DNA of 64,000 nucleotides, taken from Mesorhizobium sp. Root102 (GTDB lineage: Bacteria; Pseudomonadota; Alphaproteobacteria; Rhizobiales; Rhizobiaceae). The notes under the pieces were generated by a model, which worked only from the letters and a program-made list of their open reading frames with translations, was not told the DNA's origin and ran no database searches. Position numbers and translations under genes: made by a program. The DNA lies in the NCBI RefSeq assembly GCF_001425625.1, contig NZ_LMCP01000010.1, positions 47,632 to 111,631 of the forward strand, written 5' to 3'. Below, in pieces: positions 8,165 through 16,231 of this stretch. Every line of letters begins with the position of its first letter. Position 1 is the first letter of the stretch.

Positions 8165-10090
8165 ATGGACACATTGGGCCGTGTAGTCGCGCAGTCAACG
8201 GCGATCGGCGGTCTGGCCAGCCTCGACAGCTCCTGGCAGCGCTGCCAGGAACGCTATCACTTCGACCCCAATGCGAACCCACGCCTGTCCTCGCTGAGCG
8301 ACCGCGAGGTCGTGCAGCTTTGCGAGCCATTCGATCCCAGCCTGGAAGCCATCAAGAATGAGCTGGAGTTCGTGCAGTCGACTTTGCGCGGTTCGAATTT
8401 CTGCGCCAGCTTCTCCAACATGGCCGGCATCATCCTGCGCTACCGCGGCGATTCCCAGAACGACGAGGATTTGAAGCTCGAGCGACCGGGCACGATCTGG
8501 GCGGAAGGCGCGGTCGGCACGAACGGCGTGGGAACCTGCATCATCGAGCGGCGGCCGGTGATGGTGCTGGGCCGGCATCACTATTTCCGTGCCTACTCTT
8601 CGGTGTCCTGCATCGCCGCGCCGGTGATGTCGGCCGACGCGGAAATGATCGGCGTTCTCAATGTTGCGACGGGCGATCCGCGCATCACCTCCGACACATT
8701 CGCGCTGGCCGCCGGCCTGACGATGAATACGGCCGAACGGCTGAGCAACCAGCTCTTTCTCAATCACTTCCCCGGCAGCTCGATCCTGAAGATCCGCGGC
8801 GACGGCTCGACCGTCCTGCTGGCCCTGGATGAAGAGCAGCGCATTGTCGGCGCCAACAGGCAGGCGCGCCATGTGTTCGGATCGATCGCCGAGCGCCTCA
8901 ACCGGGCGACGCTATGGGAGTTGTTCCAGGGCACGCCGGAGGCGCGCGACAGCATCACGAGGGACGGCGGGCAGCTTGGCCTGAGGCGGATCGATTCCGA
9001 AGCGCTGTACGAAGCGGAAGTCATCACGCCGAGGCGGGTGCCGGGCAGGCGCGCGATCGCCAAAGCGGCGCAGCCCGCCGCCCGCCCCGGCGTCGAACCC
9101 GCGATCGAAATCGCCCCCTCCCAGGGCCCCACGATCGAACAGTGCCTTGGATCCCATCCTCGCCTGACGGTTCTTTCCAGGTTGTTGCGGCGCGTTTCCG
9201 GCAGCGGTTTGCCGATCCTTCTGCTTGGCGAGACCGGTGTCGGCAAGGACACATTGGCGGGCGCGCTTCATCGGGAATGCGATCGCTGCGACAAGCCGCT
9301 GGTCGCCTTCAATTGCGCGGCCATTCCAGAGACGCTGATCGACAGCGAATTGTTCGGCTATGGCGCCGGCGCCTTCACGGGCGCCAAGCGGGAAGGCAAT
9401 GTCGGGCGCCTGAAGCAGGCGGATGGCGGCACGCTTTTCCTCGACGAAATCGGAGACATGCCGCTGTCGTTGCAGACGCGACTGCTCAGGGTCCTGGAAA
9501 CCGGGGAAGTCAGCCCGCTCGGCTCGGCCAAGACCCAGACGGTCGATATCAACATAATCGCCGCCACCAACAACGATCTTTCGACCGCCGTCGCCGAAGG
9601 CCGCTTCCGGCGCGACCTCTACTATCGCCTGGCGGGCGTGGTCGTGGACATGCAGCCACTTCGGGAGCGAAAGGACATTCTCGACATCGCCCTTCGCCTG
9701 CTCGCATCCGACAGGACCGGTCCACCCGCCCAACTCAGCGACGGTGTGATCGCCGCGCTTCAGACCTATGCCTGGCCCGGCAATATTCGGGAGATGCGCT
9801 ACGTCCTGCAGCGGGCGCGCCGCGTCTGCGAACATGGCGTCATCGAGGTCGACGATCTCCTGCTTACCGACTTCGCGTCGCCGGGGTCGGGCGCCGCCGA
9901 AATGTCGGCCCCGGCGTCGCATCCCCGCCAGGCCCTGCACGATGCCGAACGTCGGATGATCGTGTCGACGCTGGGCAGGCTGGACAGCGATGTGAGCCGG
10001 ACGGCCGAGGCGCTCGACATGAGCCGGGCCACGCTCTATCGCAAGATGCGCGCGCATGGCATCGTCGCCCAGAAGGTCGTGCGCGGTTGA
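8165..10090 (+). CDS. Sigma-54-dependent transcriptional activator, AcoR type
   Basis: The 641-residue enhancer-binding protein has an N-terminal GAF-type sensory region (about residues 60-190, with WAEGAVGTNGVGTC). A central AAA+ domain follows, with Walker A GETGVGKDT near 355, the sigma-54-contacting loop GAFTGA near 400, and Walker B GGTLFLDEIGD near 420. The C-terminus carries a Fis-type helix-turn-helix (about 595-635, DVSRTAEALDMSRATLYRKM). Like AcoR of acetoin catabolism, it probably senses a small ligand through GAF rather than a phosphorylated receiver domain, because none is present. It sits between two operons that each have a consensus sigma-54 promoter, so it is their obvious activator. 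The inducer, presumably the transported substrate, is unknown. Confidence 0.93.
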   Translation: MDTLGRVVAQSTAIGGLASLDSSWQRCQERYHFDPNANPRLSSLSDREVVQLCEPFDPSLEAIKNELEFVQSTLRGSNFCASFSNMAGIILRYRGDSQNDEDLKLERPGTIWAEGAVGTNGVGTCIIERRPVMVLGRHHYFRAYSSVSCIAAPVMSADAEMIGVLNVATGDPRITSDTFALAAGLTMNTAERLSNQLFLNHFPGSSILKIRGDGSTVLLALDEEQRIVGANRQARHVFGSIAERLNRATLWELFQGTPEARDSITRDGGQLGLRRIDSEALYEAEVITPRRVPGRRAIAKAAQPAARPGVEPAIEIAPSQGPTIEQCLGSHPRLTVLSRLLRRVSGSGLPILLLGETGVGKDTLAGALHRECDRCDKPLVAFNCAAIPETLIDSELFGYGAGAFTGAKREGNVGRLKQADGGTLFLDEIGDMPLSLQTRLLRVLETGEVSPLGSAKTQTVDINIIAATNNDLSTAVAEGRFRRDLYYRLAGVVVDMQPLRERKDILDIALRLLASDRTGPPAQLSDGVIAALQTYAWPGNIREMRYVLQRARRVCEHGVIEVDDLLLTDFASPGSGAAEMSAPASHPRQALHDAERRMIVSTLGRLDSDVSRTAEALDMSRATLYRKMRAHGIVAQKVVRG

Positions 10091-10138
10091 TCCCCGACGT
10101 CGGGCCGCCGAAACGCGGCGGCTGACTTTCCGCTGTAT

Positions 10139-10152
10139 TGACGCGCGCGTCA
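10139..10152. promoter_or_regulatory. Perfect 14-bp palindrome upstream of the plus-strand sigma-54 promoter
   Basis: TGACGCGCGCGTCA is a perfect inverted repeat ending three bases before the -24 element. Ten bases spanning its left part (TTGACGCGCG, 10138-10147) also occur at 8065-8074 in the divergent promoter region. Sigma-54 activators usually bind 100-200 bases upstream, so this close spacing would better suit a second regulator or a repressor. Function is inferred only from symmetry and position. Confidence 0.4.
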
Positions 10153-10155
10153 GGC

Positions 10156-10170
10156 TGGCACGTGACTTGC
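10156..10170 (+). promoter_or_regulatory. Sigma-54 (-24/-12) promoter of the flavin reductase/transport operon
   Basis: TGGCACGTGACTTGC matches TGGCACG-N4-TTGC completely. Transcription would start near 10182, leaving a leader of about 63 bases before the ATG at 10245. It is the twin of the promoter at 7818-7832. The activator gene ends at 10090, 65 bases upstream. Confidence 0.9.
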
Positions 10171-10244
10171 GTTGCTTCTTTTAACCCACCCGAACGTCGC
10201 CGGCTTGCCGGCGCAGCGCCCGCGTGGGTCTGAAGGAGACCGAC

Positions 10245-10769
10245 ATGCCTGATCCAATCGAGTTGAAACTGGCCGAGTTCAAGCTCGCCATGCGCCGCCT
10301 GGCCGCCGGCGTCTCAATCGTCACCACGATCGACGGCGAGCAGCCGCATGGCTTTGCCGCGACGTCGGTTACTTCTGTTTCAGCCGACCCGTCGCCGTTG
10401 CTGCTGGTCTGCGTGAACAAATCCGTCTCCTGCCACGATCTGATGCTGGCATCCGGCCGGTTCTGCGTGAATGTCCTCGCCGAAGCCGACATGGAAACGG
10501 CGCGGCTGTTCAGTTCGTCCAAGGACCGCCATCGCCGGTTCGAACTTTGCAAATGGGAGACCTTGTCGACCGGCGCCCCGGCGCTGACCGGAGCGCTGGC
10601 GAGCTTCGACTGCCGTATCCACCGTGCGATGGAAGTGCAGACGCATACGGTGGTTTTCGGCGAGGTGGTGGAAACCCGGCTGATCGACGACGACCTTCAT
10701 CCGCTGGTCTATATCGATGGACGCTTCGGCGGGCTCCGTTGTCCGCCGACCACTGGTGCAACCCCATGA
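10245..10769 (+). CDS. Flavin reductase (HpaC/NtaB-like, FMN-binding split barrel)
   Basis: The 174-residue protein belongs to the flavin reductase-like domain family. Its first half has RRLAAGVSIVTT, then HGFAATSVTSVSADPSPLLL, and it ends with GRFGGL, the usual signature positions of short-chain flavin reductases that supply FMNH2 or FADH2 to two-component monooxygenases. The ATG at 10245 is six bases after AAGGAG. An in-frame GTG at 10224 lacks support. It is the first gene after the sigma-54 promoter, and its stop overlaps the ATG of the DadA-like oxidase by four bases. The partner is almost certainly the luciferase-like monooxygenase at 6671-7780, which lacks its own reductase. Confidence 0.9.
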   Translation: MPDPIELKLAEFKLAMRRLAAGVSIVTTIDGEQPHGFAATSVTSVSADPSPLLLVCVNKSVSCHDLMLASGRFCVNVLAEADMETARLFSSSKDRHRRFELCKWETLSTGAPALTGALASFDCRIHRAMEVQTHTVVFGEVVETRLIDDDLHPLVYIDGRFGGLRCPPTTGATP

Positions 10770-12046
10770 GCGAGGCGAGGGGTGCCGCTGGTTCCAAGAC
10801 CCATGTGGCGGTGATCGGCGGCGGCGTGATCGGCGTCTGCTCGGCGAGCTGGCTGCTGCGCGAAGGCTTCGCCGTCACCATCGTCGAACCGGGCGAAATC
10901 GCCGGCGGTTCGTCGTTCGGCAACGCCGGCTGCTTCAATCCATCATCGGTCGTTCCGATGTCGATGCCTGGCAATTTGGCCAAGGTGCCGGGCTGGCTGC
11001 TCGATCCGCTCGGACCGTTGTCGATCCGGTGGCCCTATTTGCCCAGCATCGCGCCGTGGCTGCTGCGGTTCCTGCAGGCAGGCTCGCGCGAGCGAGTCGA
11101 GAAGCAGGCGGCGGCGCTCGCCGGCCTGTTGCGGGATTCGCCTGGCGCCTACCGGCCGCTGGTGGAGAATGCGGGGGCCCTCGACCTGCTGCGGCGCGAC
11201 GGACATCTCATGGCCTATCTGACGCGGGCGGACTTCGAAGCCGACGCATTCTCCTGGCAATTGCGGGAAAGAAACGGCATCGAATACACGGTGCTGGAGC
11301 GCGATGCCCTCTGGCAGCTGGAGCCGACCTTGTCGCGCGACTACCAATTGGGGGTTTTCCTGCCGGGGAACGGTCATACGGTCAACCCGCAACGCTTCGT
11401 CAACGCCCTTGCCGACGCCTTTCTGCGCGACGGCGGACAGATCAAGCGCGCCAAGGTCGAGGGCTTCGATCTCACGGGCGACAGGCTATCCGGGCTGCGT
11501 ACCGATGCTGGATTCCTGGCCGCCGACCAGGCCGTGGTTGCCGCCGGGGCCTATTCGAAACAGTTCGCAAAGCAGCTCGGCGATTCCGTTCCGCTGGATA
11601 CAGAACGGGGTTACCACATTATCGTCAGCAGTCCCGAGGCAAGGCCAGGCCTGCCGATCATGGACACCTCCGGCAAGTTCGTGGCGACGCCGATGGAAAC
11701 GGGCCTCAGGCTCGCGGGCACCGTGGAATTCGCCGGGCTGGAGGCTGCTCCCGACTGGAGGCGGGCACGCAACTTGCTCAAGCTTGGAAAACGATTGTTC
11801 CCCGGCCTCAGGGAGAGCTATTCGGAGGATCGGCTGTCCGTGTGGATGGGCTTCCGGCCAAGCATGCCGGACTCGCTGCCCGTGATCGGATACTCGCGAC
11901 GCGTGCGTGACATCGTCTATGCCTTTGGTCATGGCCATGTCGGCATGGCGGCCGGCGCGACCACCGGTCATCTCGTTACGGATTTGATTGCCGGCAAGCC
12001 ACCGCGCGTGCCGATCGAGGCTTTTTCCCCGCGACGGTTCGGCTGA
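10766..12046 (+). CDS. FAD-dependent amine/D-amino-acid oxidoreductase (DadA/DAO family)
   Basis: The 426-residue protein starts MSEARGAAGSKTH and runs directly into the dinucleotide-binding motif VAVIGGGVIGVCSASWLLRE. A DAO-type fold follows (SSFGNAGCFNPSS after the FAD loop), and the C-terminus GHGHVGMAAGATTGHL is typical of DadA-like dehydrogenases. Family members oxidise D-amino acids, opines or secondary amines to imines and pass electrons to quinone or O2. ATGA overlap with the flavin reductase stop indicates translational coupling. An imine product would fit the RidA and imine-reductase-like proteins elsewhere in the regulon. The substrate is not deducible. The preceding open frame back to 10547 is out-of-frame overlap only. 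Confidence 0.88.
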   Translation: MSEARGAAGSKTHVAVIGGGVIGVCSASWLLREGFAVTIVEPGEIAGGSSFGNAGCFNPSSVVPMSMPGNLAKVPGWLLDPLGPLSIRWPYLPSIAPWLLRFLQAGSRERVEKQAAALAGLLRDSPGAYRPLVENAGALDLLRRDGHLMAYLTRADFEADAFSWQLRERNGIEYTVLERDALWQLEPTLSRDYQLGVFLPGNGHTVNPQRFVNALADAFLRDGGQIKRAKVEGFDLTGDRLSGLRTDAGFLAADQAVVAAGAYSKQFAKQLGDSVPLDTERGYHIIVSSPEARPGLPIMDTSGKFVATPMETGLRLAGTVEFAGLEAAPDWRRARNLLKLGKRLFPGLRESYSEDRLSVWMGFRPSMPDSLPVIGYSRRVRDIVYAFGHGHVGMAAGATTGHLVTDLIAGKPPRVPIEAFSPRRFG

Positions 12047-12288
12047 TGCCAGCGGACAACCCCCAGTCCGTGTCTCACGCGAGAGACTGGTTCGTCACCG
12101 ATGCGACGGCTGCAAATCGGCGGCGAAACGGCCAGAATGATGCACGGCACGGCTGCGCCTGTGAACAGCCTATCGAATCAACCACTTGCGGCGGCCTCGA
12201 GTCTCGGCGACAATCCGGCCGAGGCGCCGCCGACGTCTGGCACGGCGATTGCTCACTTCCTGACATGAAAATGGGAAAGGACCTGGGC

Positions 12289-13398
12289 ATGAAAAAACTT
12301 CTGAATGAAGCCGTCAGCCGTCGCACGATCCTCAAGGCCGGTGGCGCGGCAATCGCCGGTTCGCTGTTTGCACCGAACATCATCCGTCCGGCGAATGCCT
12401 CCGAGCAGATCCTGCTGCTGACCTGGGAAACATATCACGACGACGACTGGATTCAGGAATGGGGCCGGGCCAACGACACCGAAGTCCGCGCGGTTCGCAT
12501 CGGCTCTGAGGATGAGCTCTACTCGCAGCCGTTCTCGGGGGCGATCCAGCCGGACGTGCTCTATGTCGAGACAGGCTCCTTGTCGCGCTTCAAGGGCGCG
12601 GGACTGATCAAGAAGATCGACGTCTCCAAACTGCCGAACGCATCCAACATATCGTCCCACCTGCCATGGCAGAAGTTCACAACCGTCGACGGCGAATTGG
12701 TTGGGGTTCCCTACAATTGGGGCACGCAGCCCCTGATGTACAATGCCGATGTCGTCCCGACGGCCGAGACCGATACATGGGCGACGCTCTGGAACGAGAA
12801 GTACAAGGGCAAGGTGAACATGTTCGACGACTGCACGATCAGCTTCCCGATGATCGCGCTTTATGTCGGAGCCAAGGATCCTTTCAACCTGACGGAAGAG
12901 GAATTCGGCAAGTGCACGGACGCCTTGCGAGCGCTGCACGGGCAGATCCGGGTCATCGCCCGGGGCTTCGACGACGCGTCGACGATCTACGCCGCGGACG
13001 AGGCCGTGATCGGCTATTGCCAGAATGTCGCCGTGGTCACATCCCTCCAGGCCAAGGGCAAGAACTTCAAATATTCGCTGCCCAAGGAAGGTACGCCGAC
13101 CTGGATCGACTGCGCCTCGATTTCACCGCAGGGCGACCGCCCGATCGTCTACAAATTCCTGAATGACAATCTGAGCACTCAGTGGCAGTCGCGCTTCATC
13201 ACCAAGTCCACCAACAACGGCGTGCTCAGCGCGGAATCCGCGCGTGCCGCCGGGCTGAGCGAGGATGCATTGAAGATCACCAACATCGTCGACTCCGCCA
13301 CTCCCGGTTTCTGGGACAAGCTGGTCGTCTTCCAGAAACCGGAAGACCTCGAGCGTCGCCTGCAGATCTGGAACGATTTCAAATCGGGGATTCTCTAA
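12289..13398 (+). CDS. Polyamine-type ABC transporter substrate-binding protein (PotD-like), Tat-exported
   Basis: The 369-residue protein starts MKKLLNEAVSRRTILKAGGA. This is a twin-arginine signal peptide with the SRRTILK motif, a short hydrophobic core and probable cleavage after RPANA. The mature part is a cluster D periplasmic binding protein of the spermidine/putrescine type (VGVPYNWGTQPLMYN; WATLWNEKYKGKVNMFDD). The ATG at 12289 follows AAGGA by seven bases. The 242 bases upstream, back to the oxidase stop, hold no gene. It heads the transport part of the operon and is followed by the ATPase and the fused permease. The real ligand may be any small amine or amino-acid derivative. Confidence 0.9.
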   Translation: MKKLLNEAVSRRTILKAGGAAIAGSLFAPNIIRPANASEQILLLTWETYHDDDWIQEWGRANDTEVRAVRIGSEDELYSQPFSGAIQPDVLYVETGSLSRFKGAGLIKKIDVSKLPNASNISSHLPWQKFTTVDGELVGVPYNWGTQPLMYNADVVPTAETDTWATLWNEKYKGKVNMFDDCTISFPMIALYVGAKDPFNLTEEEFGKCTDALRALHGQIRVIARGFDDASTIYAADEAVIGYCQNVAVVTSLQAKGKNFKYSLPKEGTPTWIDCASISPQGDRPIVYKFLNDNLSTQWQSRFITKSTNNGVLSAESARAAGLSEDALKITNIVDSATPGFWDKLVVFQKPEDLERRLQIWNDFKSGIL

Positions 13399-13434
13399 GC
13401 CCCGCGGCAGGCAACTAGAACCGGAGCCACTGCG

Positions 13435-14514
13435 ATGCAGCAATCGGTCGGCAACCATGTGCTTAGCCTGGAAAGTGTCTCCAAGACCTATCCAGGCAAC
13501 ACCAAGCGAGCGCTCGACAGAGTGTCGTTCGAGGTGGCCGCGGGCGAGTTCTTCTCGATCCTCGGTCCGAGCGGCTCCGGAAAGACGACGATCCTGCGCA
13601 CGATCGCGGGCTTCGAGAAGCCCGACGAAGGTCGCGTTATGATGGCCGGCGGCGATGTCACGCATCTGCCGCCGAACAAGCGCGACCTTCGCACGGTGTT
13701 CCAGAGCTATGCCCTGTTCCCGCACCTGACGATCAGCGAGAACGTTCAATACCCGTTGCGAATGGCCGGCATGGCAAAGCCCGAGCGGACCAGGAAGGCC
13801 ATGCAGGCGCTGGAACTCGTCGCCATGGAATCGCTGGCGGGCCGCTTGCCGCATCTGCTTTCCGGCGGCCAGAGGCAGCGCGCCGCGCTCGCACGCGCCA
13901 TCGTGTCGAGACCGCAATTGCTGCTTCTCGACGAACCGCTGGGCGCACTCGACCTGCGCCTGCGCCAGCAGATGCAGCATACGCTCGTCTCACTGCAAAA
14001 GGAGCTCGGCATCGCCTTCGTCTACGTCACCCACGACCAGGGCGAAGCGCTTTCCATGTCCAACCGCGTGCTGGTGATGCGCGAGGGACGGATCGCGCAG
14101 CTGGGAAGACCGCAGGACCTCTATTTCAAGCCGCGATCGGAATTCGTCGCCGAGTTTGTCGGCAACTCCAACATGCTGCCGGTGGAATTCACGGCCAATC
14201 ATGGCGTGTATGTCGGATCGATCGGCGGGGTGGCGTTCCCGGAGATACGCGGCGACAGGTCCGGCAGGGCGCGCGTCGCGGTGCGTTACGACAATGTCAG
14301 GATCTATCCCGACAAGGAAAGTTCCGCGACAAGCCGGCTATCCGGCATTGTCGAAAACGTGCTCTTCCTGGGCACCAACATCGAGGTCGGCATCCGCTGT
14401 GGCGACCTGCGGATCATGGGCAGCGTGCCGGCCAGCCGTGCCGACAGCCTGGTTGCCGGCCAGGCCGTCTCCGTCGGCCTCGATCTGGCGGAGGCAAACA
14501 TCTTTCATGTCTAG
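13435..14514 (+). CDS. Polyamine-type ABC transporter ATP-binding protein (PotA-like)
   Basis: The 359-residue importer ATPase has Walker A GPSGSGKTT near residue 40, the Q-loop VFQSYALFPH, the signature [14 protein letters not shown], Walker B LLLLDEPLGALD, an H-loop in YVTHDQGEAL, and a C-terminal TOBE-type regulatory domain from about residue 270. All catalytic residues are intact. It lies 37 bases after the binding-protein gene, and its last eight bases overlap the permease start. It energises import of the regulon substrate. Confidence 0.93.
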   Translation: MQQSVGNHVLSLESVSKTYPGNTKRALDRVSFEVAAGEFFSILGPSGSGKTTILRTIAGFEKPDEGRVMMAGGDVTHLPPNKRDLRTVFQSYALFPHLTISENVQYPLRMAGMAKPERTRKAMQALELVAMESLAGRLPHLLSGGQRQRAALARAIVSRPQLLLLDEPLGALDLRLRQQMQHTLVSLQKELGIAFVYVTHDQGEALSMSNRVLVMREGRIAQLGRPQDLYFKPRSEFVAEFVGNSNMLPVEFTANHGVYVGSIGGVAFPEIRGDRSGRARVAVRYDNVRIYPDKESSATSRLSGIVENVLFLGTNIEVGIRCGDLRIMGSVPASRADSLVAGQAVSVGLDLAEANIFHV

Positions 14515-16231
14515 ATCGGCCGACATGGCGCTGTTCGCCGCCCCAGCCGTACCCGCGCGCTTCAGGTTCCGCATCGATTGGCCACAAGTGCCGGTCTATG
14601 GCTGGCTGGCGCTGATCGTGCTGATCCCGAACCTCCTGCTGATCGGGACGAGTTTCCTGTCGGTGGCCGGAGGACGCATCAAGTTCGAACCGACGCTGGC
14701 CAACTACGTGCGCCTGTGGCACTCGGCCGGATTCTGGCGGCTGCTCGAGCAGACCTTCCTGTTCAGCCTGCTCGGCGCATTCCTGGGCGCGCTGGTCGCC
14801 TATCCCATGGCCTATTTCGTCGGCCGGGTGGTCAGGAACAACCGCTCCATCCTTACCGTCCTGGTGCTGGTGCCCTTGTGGATCAGCCTGCTGATGAGGG
14901 TGTTTTCCTGGCGCCTCATCCTGGGCCAGAACGGCGTGCTGAATTCCTCCCTGGTGTCGAGCGGACTCCTGGACGGCCCGTCCTCGGCCTTCCTGTACAC
15001 CGGCTCGTCGGTGGTGCTGACATTCGCCTACATATCCATTCCGTTCATCTTCGTCTCGACGCTCAACGCGTTCGAGAAGATTCCGCAATCTCTGATCGAA
15101 GCCTCTCAGGACCTCGACGCGACCACGTTCCAGACTTTCTGCCACGTCATCTGGCCGCTCACCCGGCGCAGCCTTGCCATCGGCTTCAGCCTCGCCTTCC
15201 TGGTCACGGTCGGCGACTATGTGACGCCGTCCATGGTCGGAGGGATCAATGGAACCACGCTTGGCGTGCTGATCTCCTCGCAGTTCGGCATCGCCAGCAA
15301 CTGGCCGTTCGGGGCGGCGCTGTCTATCGCGCTCATTGTCGCCGTTTCCATTGTCGTCGCGTTGGTATTGTGGTCCTGCCCGCAGCGAGGGATCTTTTCG
15401 GGCGACGAGGCGCCATCCTCGGGGCCGCCGCCGGCGGCCGGTGAGGGACCGCGGCTCGGTTTCATCGGCGGTGCCATGCTTTATGGCCTGGTCGTCGCCT
15501 TCCTCTACGCCCCCTTGCTGCTGATGGTGGTGTTCTCGTTCAACGATTCGACCTTGCAGGCCTTCCCGCTGCAGGCCCTGACCTTCAAATGGTATGCCGA
15601 GCTCGCCGGCAATTCGGGATTGATCGCCGCCGGACAGCGTTCGCTGATTGTCGCGGTCTGCGTCGTCGTCATCTCCAGCATCGTCGGGACAGCGTTCGCG
15701 CTGGTGCTCCACTATCGCAACCTGCTCGCTTCGCGCGCTATTGAACTGCTGCTGACCCTGCCGCTCGCGATGCCTTCGGTCGTCCTGGGCATCGTCATGG
15801 TGCTCGGCACGGAAATCGTGGGGGTTCCGCCGGGCCTGGCCCGTGTCGTCATCGGCCAGGCAAGCTTCATCATGCCCATCACCATGCTCCTGGTGCTGAC
15901 GCGGCTCCGGCGCCTCGATCCCTCCCTTCTCGAGGCCTCTCTCGATCTGGGCGCGAGCCGCCTGCAGAGCTTCTTGCTGATCGTGTTGCCGCTAATACGC
16001 GGCGCCGCGATCGGCGGCATGCTGCTTGGCCTGACCCTGTCGGCGGACGAGGTGATGGTGACATTGTTCCTCGCCGGCCCGTCCCAGACATTGCCGATCT
16101 GGGTCTTCAACCAAATGCGGTTCGGCTTCACCCCGTCGGTCAACGCGGTGTTCACCCTGCTTGGGCTGTTCGCGCTGTCGACGGTATTGATCGGCCAGGT
16201 CATCGCGCGACGCCGCGCCGTCGAGACATGA
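14507..16231 (+). CDS. Fused polyamine-type ABC permease (PotB-PotC in one polypeptide)
   Basis: The 574-residue membrane protein carries two complete permease halves. The first (about 20-295) has a PotB-type coupling loop EASQDLDATTFQTFCHVIWPL. After a proline-rich linker (SSGPPPAAGEGP, about 302-315), the second half (about 320-570) has a PotC-type loop EASLDLGASRLQSFLLIVLPL. Each half shows about six hydrophobic segments. In most systems these are separate genes, so this is a true fusion that places both transmembrane domains in one chain. The ATG at 14507 overlaps the ATPase gene by eight bases. Another ATG lies at 14525. It is coupled by ATGA to the next gene. Confidence 0.9.
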   Translation: MSRSADMALFAAPAVPARFRFRIDWPQVPVYGWLALIVLIPNLLLIGTSFLSVAGGRIKFEPTLANYVRLWHSAGFWRLLEQTFLFSLLGAFLGALVAYPMAYFVGRVVRNNRSILTVLVLVPLWISLLMRVFSWRLILGQNGVLNSSLVSSGLLDGPSSAFLYTGSSVVLTFAYISIPFIFVSTLNAFEKIPQSLIEASQDLDATTFQTFCHVIWPLTRRSLAIGFSLAFLVTVGDYVTPSMVGGINGTTLGVLISSQFGIASNWPFGAALSIALIVAVSIVVALVLWSCPQRGIFSGDEAPSSGPPPAAGEGPRLGFIGGAMLYGLVVAFLYAPLLLMVVFSFNDSTLQAFPLQALTFKWYAELAGNSGLIAAGQRSLIVAVCVVVISSIVGTAFALVLHYRNLLASRAIELLLTLPLAMPSVVLGIVMVLGTEIVGVPPGLARVVIGQASFIMPITMLLVLTRLRRLDPSLLEASLDLGASRLQSFLLIVLPLIRGAAIGGMLLGLTLSADEVMVTLFLAGPSQTLPIWVFNQMRFGFTPSVNAVFTLLGLFALSTVLIGQVIARRRAVET

